A stretch of 30,028 nt of DNA from an uncultured Sphingomonadaceae bacterium (lineage in GTDB: Bacteria > Pseudomonadota > Alphaproteobacteria > Sphingomonadales > Sphingomonadaceae): positions 1 to 30,028 of the forward strand of contig CALKUK010000020.1 of assembly GCA_937996655.1 (NCBI GenBank), in the 5' to 3' direction. The notes under the pieces are model-generated. The model was not told the origin of the DNA. It made no database searches and saw only the letters and a program-made list of their open reading frames with translations. The number at the start of each line of letters is the position of its first letter. Positions within the stretch are counted from its first letter, which is position 1. The position numbers and the translations under genes were made by a program. This document shows positions 21,976 to 28,176 of this stretch, one piece after another.

Positions 21976-22221
21976 CTAGGCAAATGCACGATAGGGCGAG
22001 CCTTCCTTCACCGGGCCAAGCGGCTGGTGCGTGACCGTAATGGCCCCCTGCTCTACCAGTTGATTGACCGCTCGGCAGATTTTCACAGCGTCCATGGCCG
22101 CATCAGTCGGGCCGCTCAGATCCCGCTCGGTCTGGTCAAAGGCGATATGGCCCCGAAAATAGACGACTGACTGTCCTTTGGTGGCGCTTTTCAGCCAGTT
22201 CAAAAGTTCGGATTTGGTCAT
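21976..22221 (-). CDS. Hypothetical early protein, 81 aa
   Basis: An 81-residue protein from the ATG at 22221 with a GGAAG ribosome-binding site. It begins MTKSELLNWLKSATKGQSVV and includes YFRGHIAFDQ and a helical part, AVKICRAVNQLVEQGAITVT, that looks like a winged-helix-type end. Similar small proteins are common in alphaproteobacterial prophages, but I recognise no named function. Its place in the leftward early operon before the terminator and gapR suggests an early regulatory or takeover role. Confidence 0.65.
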   Translation of the reverse strand: MTKSELLNWLKSATKGQSVVYFRGHIAFDQTERDLSGPTDAAMDAVKICRAVNQLVEQGAITVTHQPLGPVKEGSPYRAFA

Positions 22222-22281
22222 ATTTTTCTTCCGATGATCCAATAAAGCCGCATCACTGCTTTTGAAGCGTTAAAAAACCGA

Positions 22282-22677
22282 TTAGCAATCCAAGCCAGAA
22301 TTGATGCTGTTGAAATTAGCGCGGGCCTTATCAATCTCTGCTTTGACCATTGCAGCGCGTGATTCCAGTTCATCTAACGTCCCCGCTAATCTGAGCGCCT
22401 TTGCATCCCCGCAAGCAGGCTCGTAAACCATTGAAATGAAACGCCAGCCAAACAACTGCGCCAGCTTCACCATGTTCTTGTTGGCGGGCATTTCCCCTGC
22501 CAGCCATTGCTTGACAGTGCGCTCGTCGGCATCGGTCAAGCGTCCGATCTCTTTGGCCGTGTGGCGCGGAAAGGCCTGGCGCAGAAACGCCGACACCCGC
22601 GCGCCGATCTCCGGCGTTATGTGGTCAGCCGTGGCCAACAACATTTTGATGCCCTTCTTGGACGTGGTTTTGCTCAT
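22282..22677 (-). CDS. HTH regulator in CII-like position, 131 aa
   Basis: From the ATG at 22677 (GAGG upstream; an in-frame ATG at 22719 lacks one). A helical N-terminal part, ARVSAFLRQAFPRHTAKEIG, is followed by RLTDADERTVKQWLAGEMPA, a helix-turn-helix, then LAQLFGWRFISMVYEP. The C-terminus (about 90-125) is a coiled coil (LDELESRAAMVKAEIDKARA), which could mediate oligomerisation. It is downstream of cro in the leftward operon, where lambda has cII; sequence similarity to CII is not claimed. A rightward small ORF starts divergently at 22718. Confidence 0.65.
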   Translation of the reverse strand: MSKTTSKKGIKMLLATADHITPEIGARVSAFLRQAFPRHTAKEIGRLTDADERTVKQWLAGEMPANKNMVKLAQLFGWRFISMVYEPACGDAKALRLAGTLDELESRAAMVKAEIDKARANFNSINSGLDC

Positions 22678-22717
22678 CGCATCCTCGCATTGTGGAAATG
22701 CGAAGGAGCGACGAGAC

Positions 22718-22882
22718 ATGGACTACAACCCAATCACCGATACCCGCCAAGATGCCGATGATTGGGAAAACGCTGGAGATATAGTGGCGCTGGCCCTGCT
22801 CAGGCTTGCGCTGCAAATGCTGGAACGGAAACAACGCCCATCGGGCGATGGGCTGTTTTATGCGGCTGTGAATGACAGGTGA
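22718..22882 (+). CDS. Small acidic ORF opposite to the early operon, 54 aa
   Basis: An ORF beginning MDYNPITDTRQDADDWENAG, followed by a helical LALLRLALQMLERKQRP. An AAGGAG (22703-22708) is 9 bases upstream, a good ribosome-binding site. It lies rightward between two leftward genes, where no leftward gene fits, and is nearly head-to-head with the HTH gene. It could be a small regulatory protein antagonising leftward transcription, or a chance ORF. No promoter is evident. Function unknown. Confidence 0.45.
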   Translation: MDYNPITDTRQDADDWENAGDIVALALLRLALQMLERKQRPSGDGLFYAAVNDR

Positions 22883-22884
22883 GG

Positions 22885-23022
22885 TCATTCGGATTCTTTC
22901 CAGTAATACCCGATTAAAAAAAGCAAACTCCCAAAAATGACATTCGCAATACCGTTAGCGAAATCATTTGATGCCGGAAGCGCAACGCCAACCAAACAAA
23001 TTACCGCTGTAACCAGCTTCAT
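22885..23022 (-). CDS. Small two-TM membrane protein coupled to cro, 45 aa
   Basis: A 45-residue ORF whose ATG overlaps the cro stop as ATGA. It starts MKLVTAVICLVGVALPAS (first hydrophobic segment, about 3-16) and has a second hydrophobic segment, NVIFGSLLFLIGYYW (about 27-41). The end is charged. It is co-transcribed with cro and so is among the first proteins made on induction or infection. It could act in superinfection exclusion or membrane modification. The coupling and composition support that it is real; no family is recognised. Confidence 0.65.
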   Translation of the reverse strand: MKLVTAVICLVGVALPASNDFANGIANVIFGSLLFLIGYYWKESE

Positions 23023-23225
23023 GCGGCCTCTGTGGTGTTGGTTTCGCTGAAAAAATCATTTGGCTGCACCAGCCCCGAAGTCGCGTCGATGATCCGGCGC
23101 ATTACGTCCGGCTGCGGGATGCGACCGCGCTTGTACCGATTTACAGCCGCTTGGCTCACGCCAATCATCGCAGCGAAATCGTTTTCACCAATTTTGTGTT
23201 GGGATAGGAAATCTGAAATCGTCAT
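23019..23225 (-). CDS. cro: Cro-like repressor, 68 aa
   Basis: A small XRE-family protein. FLSQHKIGENDFAAMIGVSQ (6-25) then AAVNRYKRGRIPQPDVMRRI (26-45) form the helix-turn-helix. It is divergent from the S24 repressor gene across 92 bases with three operator-like dyads, which is the Cro/CI arrangement. It is the first gene of the leftward early operon. The -10 is only six bases from the ATG, so the transcript would have almost no leader. It probably competes with the repressor for the same operators. Confidence 0.85.
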   Translation of the reverse strand: MTISDFLSQHKIGENDFAAMIGVSQAAVNRYKRGRIPQPDVMRRIIDATSGLVQPNDFFSETNTTEAA

Positions 23226-23317
23226 GCCCCGAACATACCATAATGGTTTATTGGTGCAAGCGAAAATATTCCAAGGTGGTTTTTTGCCTATTCAAACCAA
23301 TGCGGTATAAATAACGC
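23226..23317. promoter_or_regulatory. Immunity switch: divergent promoters with three operator dyads
   Basis: Three 11-base dyads of consensus WCCA-N3-YGGT lie at 23237-23247 (ACCATAATGGT), 23270-23280 (TCCAAGGTGGT) and 23296-23306 (ACCAATGCGGT). The outer ones overlap the -10 of the leftward promoter (TTGCAC 23259-23254, TATGTT 23237-23232) and of the rightward promoter (TTGCCT 23284-23289, TATAAA 23306-23311). Both -10 boxes end six bases from their ATG, so both transcripts are nearly or fully leaderless. The arrangement resembles lambda OR. Confidence 0.7.
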
Positions 23318-23959
23318 ATGAACATTTTGAAAAATTGCCGCAAGTCCATGGGGCTGACTCAGCACCAATTGGCCGAACAAGCCGGGACCACTCAAGCGCA
23401 GATTCAGCGCCTAGAGCAGGGCGAGCGTCGATTGACTAAAGAATGGGCAGACAGATTGGCACCGATTTTGGGCGTTACCCGTGAGCAATTATGGGGTGAT
23501 GAAGTGTCCATTGAAGCGGTTGTGGCAGTCAATTCGCCAGCAATTGAGCCAAACAGACCTTTGGCCGGACCCGATACCCGGTCGTTTATCCCCGTCAAAT
23601 CGGCCGGCAGGGGTGGCGATGATCAGCCAATGTTTGATGAGCCTTTAGGCTATATCCCGACCCCTGAATTTTTAATGGGGGTCAAGGGAGCCTATGCCAT
23701 CCACATGGTTGGTGATTCAATGTCCCCGAGGTACGAGGCTGGATGGCTTCTATACGTCCATCCTCACCGGCGGGTTGTAGTCGGGGATGATATAGTCGCC
23801 TTGCTTAAGGGCGATATTGTCCTGGTCAAAGTCTATAGCGGGGAAAAAAACGGGGTTGTGACCCTGTCCAGCATTTCCCCAGATCACCCGCCCCGGAAGA
23901 TCAAAAAAGCTGATATTGTCTCCATGCATGCGGTGATTGCGTCCAAAAAGGAGTGGTAG
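23318..23959 (+). CDS. CI-type repressor with S24/LexA-like autocleavage domain
   Basis: A 213-residue lysogeny repressor. The N-terminal helix-turn-helix is about 1-57 (NCRKSMGLTQHQLAEQAG and TTQAQIQRLEQGERRL). A linker leads to a candidate cleavage site, Ala96-Gly97 in PVKSAGRGG. The peptidase fold has the catalytic Ser134 in MVGDSMSPRYEAG and Lys171 in IVLVKVYSG. Spacing from the cleavage pair to Ser (38 residues) matches LexA-like proteins. RecA-stimulated autocleavage, hence induction by DNA damage, is expected. No ribosome-binding site precedes the ATG, and the -10 is six bases upstream, which fits a leaderless mRNA like that from lambda PRM. It is followed by a co-transcribed membrane protein. 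Confidence 0.92.
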   Translation: MNILKNCRKSMGLTQHQLAEQAGTTQAQIQRLEQGERRLTKEWADRLAPILGVTREQLWGDEVSIEAVVAVNSPAIEPNRPLAGPDTRSFIPVKSAGRGGDDQPMFDEPLGYIPTPEFLMGVKGAYAIHMVGDSMSPRYEAGWLLYVHPHRRVVVGDDIVALLKGDIVLVKVYSGEKNGVVTLSSISPDHPPRKIKKADIVSMHAVIASKKEW

Positions 23960-23962
23960 CGT

Positions 23963-24430
23963 ATGATTTGGCCCAAGATCGAATTCAGCTTCCCGAACCA
24001 TGTCGGCAAAGGCATTCAATGGACTCGCGGGTTTTTCCGTATTTGGCTGCTTTGCTCGGTCATCTGGGTTGGGCATATTGTCAATGATACCTATGGTACG
24101 CTCATCGCCCGTCATGATGATATTTGGGTGCCATTTTTAGGTAGCGATTATGAACCAGACCCCAAGAATCCAGAATGGGTTTGGCTCAAGCCAGGATTAT
24201 TTGAAGAAATGAAACGAGGTCCAGCCCCGCCCCCAAACGCAAAAGAAGGCCGCTGGGTGCCATGGGAGCAAACCGCCCAATTCAAAGCCCAGCCCCGATA
24301 CATGCAGCCTGGGACATGGGAATTCTACCTAAGCCAAGTCCGGCGCGCGATCTGGCCCCCATTAACCGCCATGCTGGCAGGGCTGGCCCTTGGCTGGGTA
24401 ATCCGGGGATTTAGGCACGAAAAAGAATAA
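23963..24430 (+). CDS. Membrane protein co-expressed with the repressor (candidate exclusion factor)
   Basis: A 155-residue protein that starts three bases after the repressor stop, with its GGAG inside the repressor's last codons. It has one hydrophobic segment near residues 24-40 (FFRIWLLCSVIWVGHIV) and one near 130-148 (WPPLTAMLAGLALGWVI). In between lies a roughly 90-residue soluble part rich in Trp, Pro and charged residues. The likely topology is two membrane helices with the central part on one side. Because it is expressed with the repressor, it should be made in the lysogen. Proteins in this position often protect the lysogen from other phages, but that role is inference and no family is recognised. 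Confidence 0.75.
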   Translation: MIWPKIEFSFPNHVGKGIQWTRGFFRIWLLCSVIWVGHIVNDTYGTLIARHDDIWVPFLGSDYEPDPKNPEWVWLKPGLFEEMKRGPAPPPNAKEGRWVPWEQTAQFKAQPRYMQPGTWEFYLSQVRRAIWPPLTAMLAGLALGWVIRGFRHEKE

Positions 24431-24600
24431 ATAATTTAATTGCGGATTATATTGCGGATCATTTCGCCAAATATTTTTGTTAATTAAATTAATGACTTAG
24501 GAAATCAACGCGGGTGCGCTAATTTCGCGCTGATTTCGCGCCAATTTCCCACCAGATTAAGTTGCCGGAAAAATTAAGTTGCCGGTCAACTTGTCAACAT
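24431..24600. repeat. AT-rich intergenic region with three pairs of direct repeats
   Basis: No gene is seen here. Three direct-repeat pairs occur in 150 bases: ATTGCGGATTAT and ATTGCGGATCAT (24439-24462), ATTTCGCGC twice (24522-24530 and 24533-24541), and ATTAAGTTGCCGG twice (24556-24568 and 24573-24585). The first half is very AT-rich (24425-24495). It could be an origin with an unwinding element, a regulator-binding array, or remains of an older sequence. Confidence 0.6.
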
Positions 24601-24610
24601 TGACAGCCTG

Positions 24611-24632
24611 CCCCGCCTTGGCGGGTTTTTTT
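24611..24632 (+). terminator. Intrinsic terminator of the repressor operon
   Basis: CCCGCC (24612-24617) and GGCGGG (24620-24625) form a short stem (with a four-base loop, CCCGC/GCGGG), followed by seven T's (24626-24632). It ends rightward transcripts from the repressor and membrane-protein genes before the next promoter. Confidence 0.75.
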
Positions 24633-24655
24633 ATACCAAAAAATATTCCAAAAAC

Positions 24656-24696
24656 ACCATTTTGGTATTGCGTCGATAAAACCATTTTGGTATATC
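24656..24696 (+). promoter_or_regulatory. Early rightward promoter with two repressor-type operators
   Basis: TTGCGT (24668-24673) and TATATC (24691-24696) are 17 bases apart. Two identical dyads ACCATTTTGGT lie at 24656-24666 and 24681-24691, with centres 25 bases apart. The second covers the spacer and touches the -10. They match the ACCA-N3-TGGT pattern seen at the immunity switch, so the same repressor probably shuts this promoter. It would drive all genes from 24785 to the integrase. Confidence 0.72.
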
Positions 24697-24725
24697 TCTG
24701 TTTGTCAGCACGCCACGGCTGACAC

Positions 24726-24764
24726 GACAGCCCCCGGCCCCTCTTCATATCGCCGGGGGCTGTC
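24726..24764 (+). promoter_or_regulatory. Long hairpin in the leader of the early rightward operon
   Basis: A perfect 13-bp inverted repeat, GACAGCCCCCGGC (24726-24738) and GCCGGGGGCTGTC (24752-24764), encloses a 13-base loop. No T-tract follows on either strand, so it is not a standard terminator. It lies between the promoter and the GGGAG ribosome-binding site at 24773-24777. It may stabilise the mRNA, or act in antitermination like HK022 put RNA, or serve as a protein-binding site. Confidence 0.7.
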
Positions 24765-24784
24765 ACCTAACAGGGAGATACGAT

Positions 24785-24973
24785 ATGGCCCTTTCCAAAT
24801 CAGACGCCCGCGAAGTTCAAAACCTCGCTATTCACTTGAAGCTCGGCAATGACGTTGCTGTGCGTCAGGGTGCCTTGAGCTTTATTCGCTCGGCCACCTC
24901 AGATGCGGTTCAGCGCAAGCGCCTTGAAGCCCTGCGCGCCGTTGGCATCGTCGTTGTGCGGGAGGCCGCATAA
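24785..24973 (+). CDS. First early rightward gene, 62 aa, unknown
   Basis: A 62-residue protein with a good GGGAG ribosome-binding site. It is basic and helical: SKSDAREVQNLAIHLKLGND, then VRQGALSFIRSATSDAVQRK, ending ALRAVGIVVVREAA. I do not recognise the family. It is the first product of the repressor-controlled rightward transcript, so it is expected very early after infection or induction. Its stop overlaps the next ATG as TAATG. A host-takeover or regulatory role is possible. Confidence 0.65.
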   Translation: MALSKSDAREVQNLAIHLKLGNDVAVRQGALSFIRSATSDAVQRKRLEALRAVGIVVVREAA

Positions 24974-25356
24974 TGAGCCTTCAATTTCAAGAAACCCTAA
25001 CCCTCAGCTTTAACGAGGCCCGCGCCGGGTCTCAGTGGGAAGTCACGGTCGAATATGAATATCAGGCTGGGTATCGCGGCAGCTTTTATGAGCCTGGCCA
25101 TGCGGCCTATTGCAACGTCATCAAGGTTTTGGGCAAGCGCCTGAAATGGAACCCAGAGACCAAGCGCCTTGAGGCGACCGGCGATGAAATTTCACTGATG
25201 CCGTTTTTGGACCCGTCCGACATTGAAGGCCTGGAAGAACACGCACTGGCTCACTATGAGGGCCTGATCACCGATGACGCCGAGCGCCAGGCCGAAGCGC
25301 GCGCTGAATTTGCGCAGTTTGATCGTCAATCCTATCCAACCTGGGCAGCGGAGTAA
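24973..25356 (+). CDS. Hypothetical early protein, 127 aa
   Basis: A 127-residue acidic protein coupled to the preceding gene by TAATG. The N-terminal half looks beta-rich (LQFQETLTLSFNEAR, WEVTVEYEYQAGYRGSFYEP). The C-terminal half is helical and acidic (DIEGLEEHALAHYEGLITDD). No known domain is recognised. An acidic early phage protein of this size could mimic DNA or inhibit a host factor; that is only a suggestion from charge. It is transcribed with the recombination genes downstream. Confidence 0.65.
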   Translation: MSLQFQETLTLSFNEARAGSQWEVTVEYEYQAGYRGSFYEPGHAAYCNVIKVLGKRLKWNPETKRLEATGDEISLMPFLDPSDIEGLEEHALAHYEGLITDDAERQAEARAEFAQFDRQSYPTWAAE

Positions 25357-25361
25357 TACCG

Positions 25362-26033
25362 ATGATATTCAAAATCCTCTTCCGTGCTTTCACTGGCAAA
25401 GCCGCCCTTGAAGTTGAAATCGCTGACGATATTGAACCGCGCTTTCAAATGCGCGCTGCTTTGTCGGTGGTGATTGGCAAAGCGAAAGAAAAAGGCGAAC
25501 GTGCCGATCTCAGCGGGGCCAATCTCAGCGACGCCGATCTCAGCTGGGCCAATCTCAGCGGGGCCGATCTCAGCGGGGCCGATCTCAGCGACGCCGATCT
25601 CAGCTGGGCCAATCTCAGAGGGGCCGATCTCAGCGACGCCGATCTCAGCTGGGCCAATCTCAGCAAGGCCTATCTCGCGGATGCCTTAAACGCCAACATT
25701 GAGGGGTCATTGAAAATTGACCCATCAGAAATCCCCGTGATCCCCAACATTGATGCTGCAATTCTGGCAGCGATTGAGGCTGGCGGCACATTGGATATGG
25801 GTTCGTGGCATGGCAACGAGGCTTGCGGGACCACCCATTGCCGCGCGGGCTGGGCTATTCACCTGGCAGGTGATGCCGGATACGCGCTTGAGGCTAAAAC
25901 ATCGTCACAAATGGCAGGCGCTATGATCTATCGGGCGTCGCGCCCTGGTAAACCCGCGCCGTGGTTTTTTGACACGACCGAAAACGCATTGGCCGATCTA
26001 CGGAAGTGCGCGGCTGAACAGGCAGGCGCGTGA
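25362..26033 (+). CDS. Pentapeptide-repeat protein with Cys-containing C-terminal domain
   Basis: A 223-residue protein. Residues 1-47 are a leader. Residues 48-107 are 12 pentapeptides of the form A(D/N)LSx, which fold into a right-handed square beta-helix. The C-terminal part (about 118-223) includes GNEACGTTHCRAGWAIHLAG and SQMAGAMIYRAS, a domain often found attached to phage pentapeptide repeats. Function of the family is mixed: some members mimic DNA and protect gyrase, others are unknown. The GGAG ribosome-binding site overlaps the previous gene's end. The repeat DNA is nearly identical between units, pointing to recent expansion. Role in this phage is unknown. Confidence 0.85.
   Translation: MIFKILFRAFTGKAALEVEIADDIEPRFQMRAALSVVIGKAKEKGERADLSGANLSDADLSWANLSGADLSGADLSDADLSWANLRGADLSDADLSWANLSKAYLADALNANIEGSLKIDPSEIPVIPNIDAAILAAIEAGGTLDMGSWHGNEACGTTHCRAGWAIHLAGDAGYALEAKTSSQMAGAMIYRASRPGKPAPWFFDTTENALADLRKCAAEQAGA
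25503..25682. repeat. 15-bp tandem repeats in the pentapeptide gene
   Basis: Twelve 15-base units encode the pentapeptides. They form a 45-base higher-order unit (ADLSD-ADLSW-ANLxx type) occurring three times with few changes. Copy number can change without altering the frame. Confidence 0.85.
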
Positions 26034-26278
26034 TGCAAGCTATAACCGTCAAATCCCACACCCGCCGCCCGTCAGTTCAGGCTGAACTGGCCCGCAAAGC
26101 AATGCACAATCAATTGGCCCGCGAGGTCGGGAAGCCCGAGCCATACCCTGATCTGGACATACCCTTTCCTCCGACCAATTGGCCCAAGGCAAAGGACATA
26201 ACAATAGCGTTTCGGGACGCTTTGGTGTTGGTGCTGTTCTTGGCGGCTGCGTTCGGCTGGCTGGCGGTGCTGGCATGA
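26033..26278 (+). CDS. Small protein with C-terminal membrane helix, 81 aa
   Basis: An ORF from the ATG at 26033 in a TGATG overlap with the previous stop (a GTG three bases earlier is also possible). The first 55 residues are soluble and Pro-rich (GKPEPYPDLDIPFPP). The last 20 or so (ALVLVLFLAAAFGWLAVLA) form one hydrophobic helix at the very C-terminus. A tail-anchored membrane protein is suggested. Its stop overlaps the exonuclease start as ATGA. No family recognised. Confidence 0.65.
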   Translation: MQAITVKSHTRRPSVQAELARKAMHNQLAREVGKPEPYPDLDIPFPPTNWPKAKDITIAFRDALVLVLFLAAAFGWLAVLA

Positions 26279-27378
26279 ACGCTATTGTGAACAATGCGGA
26301 AATGGTCTTGTCCACAAAGCCAGATTATGACTTTCCCGGCCTGATCAAACGCGGTGTTTATTTTGGGATGCCCGACCATGAATACCACGCGGAGCCGTCC
26401 CTATCCGCGTCTGGCATCAAGAAGATACTGGTGTCTCCCATGGACTATTGGGCCACGTCTTGGATGAACCAGACCCGCCAGGACGAGCGCACGTCTGACG
26501 CTATGGATTTGGGCACCGCCTATCACAAGCGCATTTTAGAAGGGCGCGCGGCGTTTCAAGCCAATTATGCCGCTGCAATTGATCCAGACGATTACCCCGA
26601 TGCCATCAGAACGGTTGATGATCTTAAATCTGCTCTTGACGTTCTTGCGGTTCCGTACAAGTCCACACTAAAGAAGCCTGATTTGATCCAGCTGCTGCTG
26701 GACAAAGACCCCGATGCGCCAATCTGGGACAATATCATTTCCAGTCACGCCCGCGCACATGATGGCTTGGACTTTTTACCCGCCAAGCAGATTGAGCGGA
26801 TTGAACTTGCCGCCGCAATGATTGAACGTCACCCGCAGCTTGGAAAAGCCTTTACCGGGGGTTACCCGGAAGTGTCGGTATTTTGGATTGACGCAGAATC
26901 AAACCTGCCGATGAAAGCCAGAATTGACTATCTGAAAATCGCGTTGATTTCGGACCTGAAAACCTTCACCAACCCGCAGGAAATGCCCATTGATCGCGCC
27001 ATTTATCGCGCCATGGCATCCCGCAAATATCACGTTCAATCGGTTGTCTATTCATGGGCGGTTGAGGCTATCAGCGGATTTATTCGCACCGGAAACGTGC
27101 ATGGCGAGGTTGATAAAGATTGGCTGGCCAAATTTGACGCCTTCAAAGGCGAGCGGCCATTTCTATTCGTGTTTCAACAGACTGGCAATGCGCCCATTGC
27201 CCGTGGGTACATCCTGCCCCGGCAAAGCGTCTGGGGGGTTGGGGAAACTCAGGCCCGGTCAGCAATCGTCACTTTTGAGAATTGCTGGAAAACCTTTGAA
27301 GCAGATCCATGGATTGACTTGTCCAACATCCAATCTTTCGATGATACCGGGTTCCCGGTTTATATGAGCGAGGGCTAA
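26275..27378 (+). CDS. RecE-like PD-(D/E)xK exonuclease
   Basis: A 367-residue protein from the ATG at 26275 (ATGA overlap). It belongs to the phage exonuclease-8-like nucleases. DAMDLGTAYHKRILEG carries the first motif with H84. E199 (GGYPEVSVFW), D218 (MKARIDYLK) and D227-L-K229 (ISDLKTF) give the PD-(D/E)xK core, and Q255 with Y259 in YHVQSVVYSW the last motif. A DNA-binding SAP/HeH-like insertion occupies about 112-146 (TVDDLKSALDVLAVP, LKKPDLIQLLLDKDPDA). It should resect double-stranded ends to give 3' single strands for the RecT protein encoded next. This pair forms the phage recombination system. Confidence 0.87.
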   Translation: MNAIVNNAEMVLSTKPDYDFPGLIKRGVYFGMPDHEYHAEPSLSASGIKKILVSPMDYWATSWMNQTRQDERTSDAMDLGTAYHKRILEGRAAFQANYAAAIDPDDYPDAIRTVDDLKSALDVLAVPYKSTLKKPDLIQLLLDKDPDAPIWDNIISSHARAHDGLDFLPAKQIERIELAAAMIERHPQLGKAFTGGYPEVSVFWIDAESNLPMKARIDYLKIALISDLKTFTNPQEMPIDRAIYRAMASRKYHVQSVVYSWAVEAISGFIRTGNVHGEVDKDWLAKFDAFKGERPFLFVFQQTGNAPIARGYILPRQSVWGVGETQARSAIVTFENCWKTFEADPWIDLSNIQSFDDTGFPVYMSEG

Positions 27379-28176
27379 ATGACCGAGAATACCCAAAACC
27401 TGCCGGTAGTTGCTCACAAAGCAGAATTGACAACAGGAGCGCCTGTTGCGGCCATTATCCCGCGTACCATTGATGAAGTGGCGCGCGTGGCCAAAGCGGT
27501 TTTAACAGCCGGGCTAATGCCTAGTTCATACGAAGGCAAGAACGAGAGCGAAACCGTCTCAAAGGTCATCATTGGCATAATGAAGGGCGCGGAAGTGGGA
27601 TTACCTCCCATTACCGCACTTTCCACCATCTGCATTATCAACAACCGCCCAAGCATCTGGGGTGATGGGGCTATTGCCCTGATCCAGTCCAAAAACAAGC
27701 TGGAATGGCAACGCCAGGAATATGAAGGCGAGCCACATTCGGACAATTGGACGGCGCACTTTTACGCAAAGCGCGTCAACCAGACCGAGCCGTATCACGG
27801 CAAATTCTCTTGGGCCGATGCAAAGCGCGCCCGTCTGATTGGCAAAGGACCTTGGCAAGCGTACCCAGAGCGCATGCTGATGATGCGGGCGCGGGCTTTC
27901 GCATTGCGCGACGGTTTTGCGGATTGCCTGTCAGGACTGGCGATAGCAGAAGAAATGCGCGACTTGCCGCCGCCGCCGCCCGAGATCAGCGAAACATCCT
28001 TCTTGGACGATGACCCCGCGCCGATTAAGCTTGAAGTGCGCGCACCAATCGAAATTGGGCGGCAGGATGCGCGCGACGGCAAACCATGCGACCCGTCAAT
28101 ATTTCAGAACGACACCGATCAGGCCCAATACGTTCTTGGCTTTAATGAAGCCCTTGAAGAACAGGAAGCCGCCTGA
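27379..28176 (+). CDS. recT: RecT-family single-strand annealing protein
   Basis: A 265-residue RecT-type annealase. Family features are IIGIMKGAEVGLPPITALST (about 63-82), INNRPSIWGDGAIALIQSKN (about 86-105) and GKGPWQAYPERMLMMRARAF (about 155-174), then ALRDGFADCLSGLAIAEEMR. The ATG directly follows the exonuclease stop. The C-terminal tail (about 200-265) is acidic and ends with a GRQDARDGKPCDPSIF and YVLGFNEALEE segment that resembles a short ribosome-modulation-factor-like motif seen as an addition in phage proteins. It anneals complementary strands made by the exonuclease, supporting recombination and genome circularisation. Confidence 0.9.
   Translation: MTENTQNLPVVAHKAELTTGAPVAAIIPRTIDEVARVAKAVLTAGLMPSSYEGKNESETVSKVIIGIMKGAEVGLPPITALSTICIINNRPSIWGDGAIALIQSKNKLEWQRQEYEGEPHSDNWTAHFYAKRVNQTEPYHGKFSWADAKRARLIGKGPWQAYPERMLMMRARAFALRDGFADCLSGLAIAEEMRDLPPPPPEISETSFLDDDPAPIKLEVRAPIEIGRQDARDGKPCDPSIFQNDTDQAQYVLGFNEALEEQEAA

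Noticed and set aside
22625..22888. 87-aa leftward ORF with a hydrophobic stretch
   Set aside because: It overlaps the HTH gene start in another frame and conflicts with the better supported 54-aa rightward ORF.
24726..24764. Leader hairpin as an intrinsic terminator
   Set aside because: No T-tract follows the stem on either strand.
24557..24766. 69-aa leftward ORF across the early promoter
   Set aside because: It covers the terminator, operators and leader hairpin and has no ribosome-binding site.
25503..25682. Tandem repeats as a possible CRISPR array
   Set aside because: The units are contiguous coding pentapeptide repeats without spacers.
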